Shown piece by piece: positions 1 to 5,238 of a stretch of 5,238 nucleotides of DNA (positions within the stretch are counted from its first letter, which is position 1; the number at the start of each line of letters is the position of its first letter). The position numbers and the translations under genes were made by a program. The notes beneath the pieces were generated by a model that saw nothing but the letters and a program-made list of their open reading frames with translations, had not been told where the DNA came from and ran no database searches. The stretch covers positions 1 to 5,238 of the forward strand of contig JAKAOI010000200.1 of assembly GCA_021812265.1 (NCBI GenBank). Reading direction: 5' to 3'. Source of the DNA: Chloroflexota bacterium (lineage in GTDB: Bacteria; Chloroflexota; Ktedonobacteria; Ktedonobacterales; JACDGC01).

Positions 1-2181
1 AAAATGCATAATTCTTTGGCGATACAAAATACTAAGATTGAGACATTGAACGCTACTTTGCAGACTGAATCCAAGAAAAACGCGCAAACATTCAACCAAC
101 TTGAACTGATTTTTAATTCATCATCCGATATTATGTATTTTTATAATACTGATGGAGAGATAATTCTTGTGAATAAGCAAGGATTAGATTTTGCTGAAAA
201 ACTGACTAATCCGCAATTAAATAAAATACAGTTTACTATTTTTACTCAAGAAGGCGAGCGTATAGAAAGCGATCAAAACCGATCAAGAATTTTAGCTCAT
301 GTAATGGAAGATGGCCAAACACAGAAAATTCGCTTGGTGGCGTGGGATAAAAAAATCTATATTCTTGAAAGCACTGCAAAAAAATTCATCGATCCTGATG
401 GCAATTGCATCGGATATTTAGAGATAGTTCAAGATAAAACAGCAGACTATAAAAATTCAGAAAAAAATAATATCTTGCAAACGGTAGCCAGATTATGCAA
501 TCATGCGGCAGATATAGAATCGGTTGCGCAAATGGCGTTGACCGGCGCGGCGCAAGGCATACATTTTTCCTTAGGCGCTATCCTTATAGCGGAAGACGAC
601 AATCCCGAAAAATTACGCCTGCTTTCATCGTATGCGGCTAATGACCAAGTGAAGAAAATTTTTAAAACAATTGAACAAAACGTAACAAACCACATAGGCT
701 ATATGAAACTGATGCCGCAATTAATTCAATGTTTTCAGTCTAATACGCCGGTTTTCAATTTTCCTGTAAATGACACCGAACTATTCCATAACAGCGAATA
801 CACCGATTATGCGTTATCTTTTCTGCCATTGCAATTTAACAAAGAAACATTTGGCTTATTTGGATTTATGTATAGGGCAAAATCTTTAACCGATCCACTG
901 CTTACAGACACCGAATTTCTGCTTACTATAACCGAGGAAATTGCGACTTCGCTGCATCGTGCGCTGCTTTTTGAAAATGCGCAGAAAATGGCGTTGTTCG
1001 ATTCCGCAACAGGTCTGCGTAATTATCGATCGTTGCAAGATGTATTGCATAGTGAAATATCGATATCATCAACAAATGGTTTACCGTTAGCGCTGCTCAT
1101 TTTAGATATCGATCATTTCCGTCATTTTAATGAAGAATTTGGCCACGATAGCGGTGATATGGTTTTACGTTTTCTGGCAGAATATATTGCAAAAATATTA
1201 GGGACCAATGGAACAGCGGCAAGATACGGCGGCGATGAAATCGCTATTATCTTACCGGCAAGCAACCTTGAAGAATCTATTGAGTTTGCCGAAAAACTGC
1301 AAATTGATATTCATGCGCAATTATTAGAAATATTTGCCGGCACAGAAGATTTATTATCATTAACCATCGGGTTAGCTATGTATCCACTGCATGCGTCGGC
1401 GCCCGGATCGTTGATGAAAGCCGCAGAACTGGCTTTATTTGCCGCTAAACGCAAAGGGCGCAGATGCGTTGTCGCTTTTAATCATGATCTGCTTCAAGAA
1501 CAAACAAAGTCGTTTATTCCGCGAATCATCGCATCAACCGATTCATTTGATTTTGGCGATCTTTCCCTGCCGACAGGCAATGAGCTTGAAACGGTGCAAT
1601 CACTGGTTACCGCAGTAGATTTACGCGATGGATATACAGCTTCTCATTCCGAAAATGTATCTCGCTATGCTGTGGCAATTGCAAAAGAAATTCGTTTAAG
1701 TTACGAAGAAATAGAGATTTTGCGATTAGGGGGATTGGTGCATGATGTTGGGAAAATCGGCGTTTCTGATGAAATTTTGCGAAAACCCGGAAAACTAACC
1801 AAAGATGAATGGAACATTATGCAAGCGCACACAACAATGGGCGAAGCTATTTTGGCGCCGCTGCACCAAATGCGTGTATTTATTCCACTTACCCGCTGGC
1901 ACCACGAACGATTAGATGGATCGGGGTATCCCGATGGATTAAAAGGAGATGAAATACCTATGTTGGTGCGAATTCTTTCCGTAGCCGATGTGTTTGACGC
2001 TTACACCGCAGAGCGGCCATACCATCCGGGCAGATCCGCGCTGGACGGCATAACATTTCTGCGCAAAGAAGCGAACTCAAATCGCTTGGACACGAAGTAT
2101 GTTGAAGCGTTGGCGCAAATATTGGAAGAAGAGCGATATGTTGTGCATACGGATGATATCCGACAAGATGAGGCTGCGTAA
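1..2181 (+). CDS. PAS-GAF-GGDEF-HD-GYP cyclic-di-GMP turnover protein (probably 5'-partial)
   Basis: This is a sensory bifunctional c-di-GMP enzyme. The GGDEF domain would make c-di-GMP from two GTP, and the HD-GYP domain would hydrolyse it. Numbering is from the ATG at base 4. A PAS fold spans about 31-148, a GAF domain about 155-325, GGDEF about 330-492 and HD-GYP about 528-710. GGDEF residues visible are D368, N376, D385, the signature GGDEI at 409-413, K482 and R486. The position of the RxxD inhibitory site (400-403) reads GTNG, so product inhibition is probably absent. HD-GYP metal and signature residues are all present: H548, H580-D581, K584, H609, H633-H634, D638-G639-x-G641-Y642-P643 and D662. 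No transmembrane segment is visible. Residues 4-28 look like a coiled-coil linker. The frame is still open at base 1 and only three bases precede the ATG, so no ribosome site can be judged; a longer N-terminus, perhaps with a membrane or HAMP sensor, is likely. The gene ends in TAA and converges on csaA. Domain calls are firm; the net direction of activity is inference. Confidence 0.93.
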   Translation, partial: KMHNSLAIQNTKIETLNATLQTESKKNAQTFNQLELIFNSSSDIMYFYNTDGEIILVNKQGLDFAEKLTNPQLNKIQFTIFTQEGERIESDQNRSRILAHVMEDGQTQKIRLVAWDKKIYILESTAKKFIDPDGNCIGYLEIVQDKTADYKNSEKNNILQTVARLCNHAADIESVAQMALTGAAQGIHFSLGAILIAEDDNPEKLRLLSSYAANDQVKKIFKTIEQNVTNHIGYMKLMPQLIQCFQSNTPVFNFPVNDTELFHNSEYTDYALSFLPLQFNKETFGLFGFMYRAKSLTDPLLTDTEFLLTITEEIATSLHRALLFENAQKMALFDSATGLRNYRSLQDVLHSEISISSTNGLPLALLILDIDHFRHFNEEFGHDSGDMVLRFLAEYIAKILGTNGTAARYGGDEIAIILPASNLEESIEFAEKLQIDIHAQLLEIFAGTEDLLSLTIGLAMYPLHASAPGSLMKAAELALFAAKRKGRRCVVAFNHDLLQEQTKSFIPRIIASTDSFDFGDLSLPTGNELETVQSLVTAVDLRDGYTASHSENVSRYAVAIAKEIRLSYEEIEILRLGGLVHDVGKIGVSDEILRKPGKLTKDEWNIMQAHTTMGEAILAPLHQMRVFIPLTRWHHERLDGSGYPDGLKGDEIPMLVRILSVADVFDAYTAERPYHPGRSALDGITFLRKEANSNRLDTKYVEALAQILEEERYVVHTDDIRQDEAA

Positions 2182-2230
2182 CATAATAATTACCACAGGA
2201 ATTTCGCTTCAGCATGGAACATCGAGGATA

Positions 2231-2280
2231 TACAAGGGGCAATGCCCCTTGTACGGGGTTCTGGGGCGTCCCCAGACCTC
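2231..2280. repeat. Twin GC-rich palindromes (REP- or MITE-like element)
   Basis: Two hairpins lie back to back. The first is a perfect 10-bp stem, TACAAGGGGC at 2231-2240 with GCCCCTTGTA at 2244-2253, around the loop AAT. The second has a perfect 7-bp core, TCTGGGG at 2260-2266 with CCCCAGA at 2270-2276, around the loop CGT. It extends outward past a bulged T at 2259 through 2255-2258 pairing with 2277-2280, including one G-T pair. Neither is followed by a T tract, so neither is a textbook intrinsic terminator on either strand, although they could still impede polymerase or protect transcript ends. Paired G4/C4 hairpins between genes are typical of dispersed bacterial palindromic repeats. 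That this is a multicopy family is inference; only one copy is in the window. The pairing is seen directly. Confidence 0.6.
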
Positions 2281-2365
2281 CCTCTGTTTCAGATACGAGA
2301 ACCATACGCTTCTCTTTCAAGCGAAAGTTCTATACCAATTCAGTTACGCGCAACAAATGAGCGGC

Positions 2366-2397
2366 AAAACAAAAACACCATAAAGTGTCCATTTTTC
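2366..2397. terminator. Weak candidate bidirectional terminator
   Basis: A 4-bp stem, ACAC at 2375-2378 with GTGT at 2385-2388 and a six-base loop, sits between an A-rich run (about 2366-2375) and a T run (2392-2396). Read leftward it gives a hairpin followed by TTTTTGTTTTG, suitable for ending the smc-csaA transcript. Read rightward it is followed by CCATTTTTC, suitable for the c-di-GMP gene. The position between converging genes fits, but the stem is short and AT-containing, so it may be fortuitous. Confidence 0.28.
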
Positions 2398-2507
2398 TGC
2401 AGAATTTAGAACAAATCCGATATCTCTTTATGTGATCGAATGAATACAAGAGATGACACAAAAGACGCACATCCTATGCATTCTCACATATTATTGACGC
2501 GCAATTT

Positions 2508-2876
2508 TTAAAATAATTGGGAACCCAAAGGCGCGTCTATATCAGGATGAATTAGCGCGACTGCGCCGGCGGCGTCGGGGATTCCAAGCGTTAGGACCTC
2601 CGACACAAACCCGGCTATCCGCCGCGGAGGAAAATTTACCACAGCAAGAATACGTTTACCCACAAGTGTTTCAGGCGTATAATACACCGTTATTTGCGCG
2701 CTGGAATGTTTTATCCCCAGCGGGCCAAAATCAATTTCCAAAGCATAGGCAGGTTTCTTGGCTTTTGGCAACTGTTTTGCTGAAAGAATTTTTCCAACCC
2801 TTATATCAATTTTTTCAAAATCATCAATCATCACTTCCGGCCGCAGAACCGGTATTGGATATTCTTCTTGACTCAC
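2508..2876 (-). CDS. csaA: CsaA-type tRNA-binding domain protein (putative export chaperone)
   Basis: This small 122-residue cytoplasmic protein is a single EMAPII/ARC1-like OB-fold tRNA-binding domain. Recognisable CsaA wording covers almost the whole chain: DDFEKIDIRVGKI at 18-30, the IDFG-x3-IK strand at 48-56, SSAQIT at 58-63 and AVVNFPPRRIAGF at 78-90, followed by SEVLTLG at 92-98. In Bacillus subtilis, CsaA is a dimer described as a chaperone with affinity for SecA and preproteins; tRNA binding is suggested by the fold. The chosen start is GTG at 2876, supported by a strong ribosome site and a 4-base overlap with the smc stop (TGA at 2875-2873). An in-frame GTG-ATG pair at residues 15-16 would give about 107 residues, closer to the 110 or so I recall for B. 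subtilis CsaA, but has poorer ribosome-site context. The stop is TAA at 2510-2508. Family assignment is confident; the in vivo role is not. Confidence 0.93.
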   Translation of the reverse strand: MSQEEYPIPVLRPEVMIDDFEKIDIRVGKILSAKQLPKAKKPAYALEIDFGPLGIKHSSAQITVYYTPETLVGKRILAVVNFPPRRIAGFVSEVLTLGIPDAAGAVALIHPDIDAPLGSQLF

Positions 2877-5238
2877 GCTATCTCCGCTCCTTTTGCCATG
2901 CGCATAGATAAAATACGCGATACGCTTTCAGACATACTAACCCCATAAATAGTTTGCGCATGTGTCATCGTTACACGATTATGAGTGATAACAATAAATT
3001 GGGTTTTCGGCGCCAATATTTCCAAAATATCGCAGAATCGTTCCACGTTCGATTCATCTAAAGCGGCGTCTACCTCATCCAGCAGGCAGAACGGCGGTGG
3101 ATTTGTTTCCAACAGCGCAAACAGCAGCGCCGCCGAAACCATAGCGCGTTCTCCCCCAGAAAGCAGTGAAAGATCCTGTGTTTTTTTTCCGGGAATTTGC
3201 GCAAAAATTTCAACGCCACCGGTAAGCGATTTCTTAGGAAGATTTGTTTGTTCACCATCATCATCTTCAGCGTCTTTTACTCGTTTAGCAGCGGTAAGCT
3301 CTAGTCTGGCAGAGCCGCCGCGGAACAAAGTAGTAAAAAAGCGCTGAAATCGTTCGTTAATTTGCCGAAATGTTTCTTCAAATGTCTTGCGCATTAATGC
3401 GTCTAACTCTATTATAACACCGCGCAGCTTAGCCGAAGCCTCTTCCATATCATGAATTTGCGCCGTTAAAAATTCACAGCGTGATTTCAGTTCTTCATAG
3501 GCTTTTGGAGCTTCAGGATCGAAGCCGCCCATTGTTTTTAATTTATTGCGCAGCGATTCTATAGCTCGTTTGCCGGCGCTGAGATCATCCTGAGAAATCG
3601 TCGGCTGATCATCGGCAGTGGCGCAAATATCCTGCCACACTGCGGCGCCCAATTCTTCCGCCATTTGCTGCGCAAAAACATCGGCGCCATCTCGCGCGCG
3701 CTGCGCTTCAATTGCGGCGGCGCGCAAATTTTCTTCAAACTGCGCGGCGCGCACACGCTGTGCGGCAATTTGTTTATCTAAATCGGTAATATCCTGATCG
3801 TTCCTTGCCGCATCTTGTTCTTGTTTATGAATTTCTGCGTTCATGCCTTGCAGAGTATTTTTTAGGCTACCCAAGTTTTTTTCATGTTCTTGAACGGCGC
3901 GCTGGGTTTGTTCAATTTCTTTGCGTAATTCTTGCGTGCGCGCTTCTTTCCGTTCCCGCATATTCAGCGCCTTTTCCAGCTGTTCTTGCAAAGAATGCAG
4001 TTTTTCTTCTTTAGATTTCTGCTCCTGTTTCAACACCGCCAAAGTAGTTTTACATTTGGCGGTTTCTTCTTGGCGCGCGCGGGTATTCTCGACGGTTTGC
4101 GCAGTAATTTCTTGCTGCTCCTCCAAAGAATCGCTAACATCTCGAATAAACTGCTCTAATTCAGTTATTTTTGCAGCCGATGCGGTTAACTCTGCGTGCA
4201 TTGTTTCCAATTCAATTTTCATTTGCTCGGTAATTGCTTCAATAACCTGAAGTTCGCCGGCGGGTTTTTCTGCGTCTTTTTGCGCAACCGCCAGCTGCTT
4301 TGCGCTTTGTGATATCCGCTGTTCAACTTCTTTTATATCAGTTTCATTTTTGCGTTGATGATCTTTGATAGTTTCCAGTTCTTTGCGGCTTTGGGCAACG
4401 ACAAAAGTAAAAGCGTCGGTATCCAATTGTATACCGTTAATAAGATCCGGCAGCTCGCGCAGTTCGCGTTCCCGCGTTAACATACTTACATTTTCGGTCA
4501 TCTCTGTAGCCAGCCAGCCAGCCGGATGCAAAATTTCACCGCGGCGCATAACGCTGGGACGCGCAATATCCGAAAAGCGAACCGTTTGCAGCGATTCATC
4601 ACCTTCAATAAACAGCCAATCTGCCAAAAGCGCCTGAGCAACACGTTCCACTATAGTAGTGTCTGCCGTTATATCTGTTGTTTTCAGCAAGATTGCAGCC
4701 GCTATGCGTTCGGCCAGCGATGACTGCGCGGACATATTTTGTTGTATCGGCCACACTAAGATTACTCTAGGAGCGTGCGCTTGCCGCAGCAGTTCGGCGC
4801 AGCGCCAAGCGTCTTCTTCCGATTCAGCCACAATTGCATGCAGCAGCGGGCCAAGCGCCGATTCAATTGCTGTTTCATGCAATGTATCTGCCTGCATCAG
4901 CCGCGAAAGCGGTCCCAATACGCGCGGCCGTTCGGCGTCTGGTATATTTTCTAGAATATGTTCAATCACGGCATATTGATCTTGCGGCGCAGCGATCTCT
5001 GTTAAAATTGCCAACCGGCTTTGCGCTGCCTGAAGTTCTTGCTTGGCGGCGGAAAGATCTTCACGCCGTTGTTCAAATAACATCTGTGCGTCGGCGTGTT
5101 TTTGCGACAGTTCTTCACGAGCAATCAGCAGATCGGCCAGTTTGCTGCGCAGCGTGTCGTGCGCAGATTGCGCGGCGCTAAGTTTTTCCTGTGCGGCGGC
5201 AGCTGCCAGGCGCTGAGACTCACCTGCGGAGATCGGAA
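2873..5238 (-). CDS. smc: Chromosome segregation protein SMC, C-terminal two thirds (5'-partial)
   Basis: This is the ATPase core of bacterial condensin, which with ScpA and ScpB extrudes DNA loops and helps segregate chromosomes. The window holds 787 complete codons; the frame is open at 5238, so about 400 N-terminal residues, including Walker A, lie outside. Numbering is from the internal Met at 5083, with 51 further coil residues before it. The descending coiled coil runs to about 37, the hinge spans about 38-200, the return coil about 205-580, and the C-terminal ATPase half about 582-736. ATPase motifs are intact: signature LSGGERA 641-647, Walker B ending D669-E670 (DEVDAALDESN), D-loop 674-679 and the H-loop His701 in THN. 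Two oddities: the usual hinge glycine motif PGGSxTGG reads P187-AGWLAT-E194, and an acidic linker of extra length (about 598-621, with EDDDGE at 606-611) precedes the signature. The stop TGA overlaps the csaA start, so the two are co-transcribed. No ScpA or ScpB gene is in the window. Confidence 0.96.
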   Translation of the reverse strand, partial: PISAGESQRLAAAAAQEKLSAAQSAHDTLRSKLADLLIAREELSQKHADAQMLFEQRREDLSAAKQELQAAQSRLAILTEIAAPQDQYAVIEHILENIPDAERPRVLGPLSRLMQADTLHETAIESALGPLLHAIVAESEEDAWRCAELLRQAHAPRVILVWPIQQNMSAQSSLAERIAAAILLKTTDITADTTIVERVAQALLADWLFIEGDESLQTVRFSDIARPSVMRRGEILHPAGWLATEMTENVSMLTRERELRELPDLINGIQLDTDAFTFVVAQSRKELETIKDHQRKNETDIKEVEQRISQSAKQLAVAQKDAEKPAGELQVIEAITEQMKIELETMHAELTASAAKITELEQFIRDVSDSLEEQQEITAQTVENTRARQEETAKCKTTLAVLKQEQKSKEEKLHSLQEQLEKALNMRERKEARTQELRKEIEQTQRAVQEHEKNLGSLKNTLQGMNAEIHKQEQDAARNDQDITDLDKQIAAQRVRAAQFEENLRAAAIEAQRARDGADVFAQQMAEELGAAVWQDICATADDQPTISQDDLSAGKRAIESLRNKLKTMGGFDPEAPKAYEELKSRCEFLTAQIHDMEEASAKLRGVIIELDALMRKTFEETFRQINERFQRFFTTLFRGGSARLELTAAKRVKDAEDDDGEQTNLPKKSLTGGVEIFAQIPGKKTQDLSLLSGGERAMVSAALLFALLETNPPPFCLLDEVDAALDESNVERFCDILEILAPKTQFIVITHNRVTMTHAQTIYGVSMSESVSRILSMRMAKGAEIA
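2882..2892 (-). promoter_or_regulatory. Ribosome binding site of csaA inside the smc 3' end
   Basis: Read on the minus strand, the bases before the GTG start are AAAAGGAGCGGAGATAGC. AAGGAG (2892-2887) lies 10 bases from the start codon and a second GGAG (2885-2882) lies 5 bases away. Either can serve as Shine-Dalgarno sequence. The site is inside the last codons of smc (Lys-Gly-Ala-Glu-Ile-Ala) and decides the upstream GTG over the internal ATG at codon 16. Confidence 0.75.
4508..4523 (-). repeat. GGCT tetranucleotide microsatellite, four units, inside smc
   Basis: On the minus strand, GGCT is repeated four times without interruption (AGCC x4 on the plus strand). It lies in the smc hinge and encodes most of the Ala-Gly-Trp-Leu-Ala stretch (residues 188-192 from the Met at 5083). 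Because the unit is not a multiple of three, gain or loss of one copy would shift the frame, while three copies (12 bases) would insert or remove four residues. Four units is short for a true phase-variation tract, so functional slippage is only a possibility. Confidence 0.7.

Larger units (their letters stand above)
2182..2507. other. Convergent intergenic region without a gene
   Basis: This 326-base gap separates the stop codons of two converging genes, so it needs terminators but no promoter. Its left part carries two neighbouring GC-rich hairpins (2231-2253 and 2255-2280). The middle carries a short stem flanked by A- and T-rich runs (about 2366-2397). Further right is a 7-bp inverted repeat (ATCTCTT at 2422-2428, AAGAGAT at 2448-2454) around a 19-base loop. 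Open frames cross it on both strands, but their translations have no recognisable domain and run through the palindromes, so I treat them as chance. I see no tRNA, riboswitch or convincing promoter here. Confidence 0.8.

Noticed and set aside
2231..2253. Strong hairpin as intrinsic terminator of the c-di-GMP gene
   Set aside because: The stem is excellent, but it is followed by CGGGGTTCTG rather than a T tract, so it is listed as a repeat element.
1958..2320. Open frame of 120 codons on the minus strand
   Set aside because: It overlaps the HD-GYP coding end antisense and runs through the twin palindromes. The product has no domain, and repeat-derived stretches such as GGLGTPQNPVQGALPLVY look like translated palindrome.
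2099..2383. Open frame of 94 codons on the plus strand
   Set aside because: It starts inside the HD-GYP gene in another frame and continues through the palindromic repeat; there is no domain and no credible ribosome site, so it is probably spurious.
2494..2522. TTGACG followed by AT-rich bases as a rightward promoter
   Set aside because: The only TAAAAT-like -10 box is 9 bases away, not about 17, and it would transcribe antisense into csaA.
2666..2911. Open frame on the plus strand opposite csaA
   Set aside because: It is fully antisense to the well-recognised csaA and the smc tail, with no protein-like features.
3559..4250. Several overlapping open frames opposite or out of frame with the smc coil
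   Set aside because: They are shadows created by the Ala/Gln/Arg-rich coiled-coil coding sequence; none shows a domain, and they mutually overlap.
1..5238. Defence system, CRISPR array, prophage, tRNA or rRNA
   Set aside because: Nothing of the kind was seen: no regularly spaced repeats, no integrase or transposase domains and no tRNA-like cloverleaf in the only gene-free gap. The content is housekeeping and signalling genes.

Overview
This 5.2 kb window is an ordinary chromosomal stretch with three protein-coding genes. Two are cut by the window edges. Both large proteins are signalling or chromosome-maintenance enzymes of free-living bacteria. The wording of the SMC head (NPPPFCLLDEVDAALDESN, THNRVTM, IYGVSM) and the PAS-GAF-GGDEF-HD-GYP fusion remind me most of Chloroflexota. 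A Patescibacteria-type SMC, which can also carry an acidic insert before its signature motif, is an alternative. The taxonomic guess is low confidence because no search was run. TGA is used as a stop codon, so the genetic code looks standard. Base composition is uneven: by hand count, bases 1-60 have 19 G/C, while bases 3661-3720 have 38.

Layout. Bases 1-2181 (+) encode the C-terminal 725 or more residues of a cyclic-di-GMP turnover protein with PAS, GAF, GGDEF and HD-GYP domains; its true N-terminus is probably to the left of the window. Bases 2182-2507 are a 326-base convergent intergenic region. It holds two adjacent strong GC-rich hairpins that look like a dispersed palindromic repeat, and a weak candidate bidirectional terminator. 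Bases 2508-2876 (-) encode a CsaA-type tRNA-binding-fold protein. Bases 2873-5238 (-) encode the C-terminal two thirds of a bacterial SMC (condensin) protein: arm, hinge, return arm and C-terminal ATPase half. The N-terminal Walker A half lies to the right of the window.

How the genes relate. smc and csaA are transcribed leftward and overlap by four bases (GTGA), so they almost certainly share a transcript and are translationally coupled. The c-di-GMP gene converges on them and is an independent unit. I see no sign of a defence system, prophage, integron, CRISPR array or RNA gene. The points worth a second look are the missing glycines and GGCT tetranucleotide repeat in the SMC hinge, the twin-hairpin repeat, the absent c-di-GMP inhibitory site in the GGDEF domain, and the high density of the palindrome TGCGCA.
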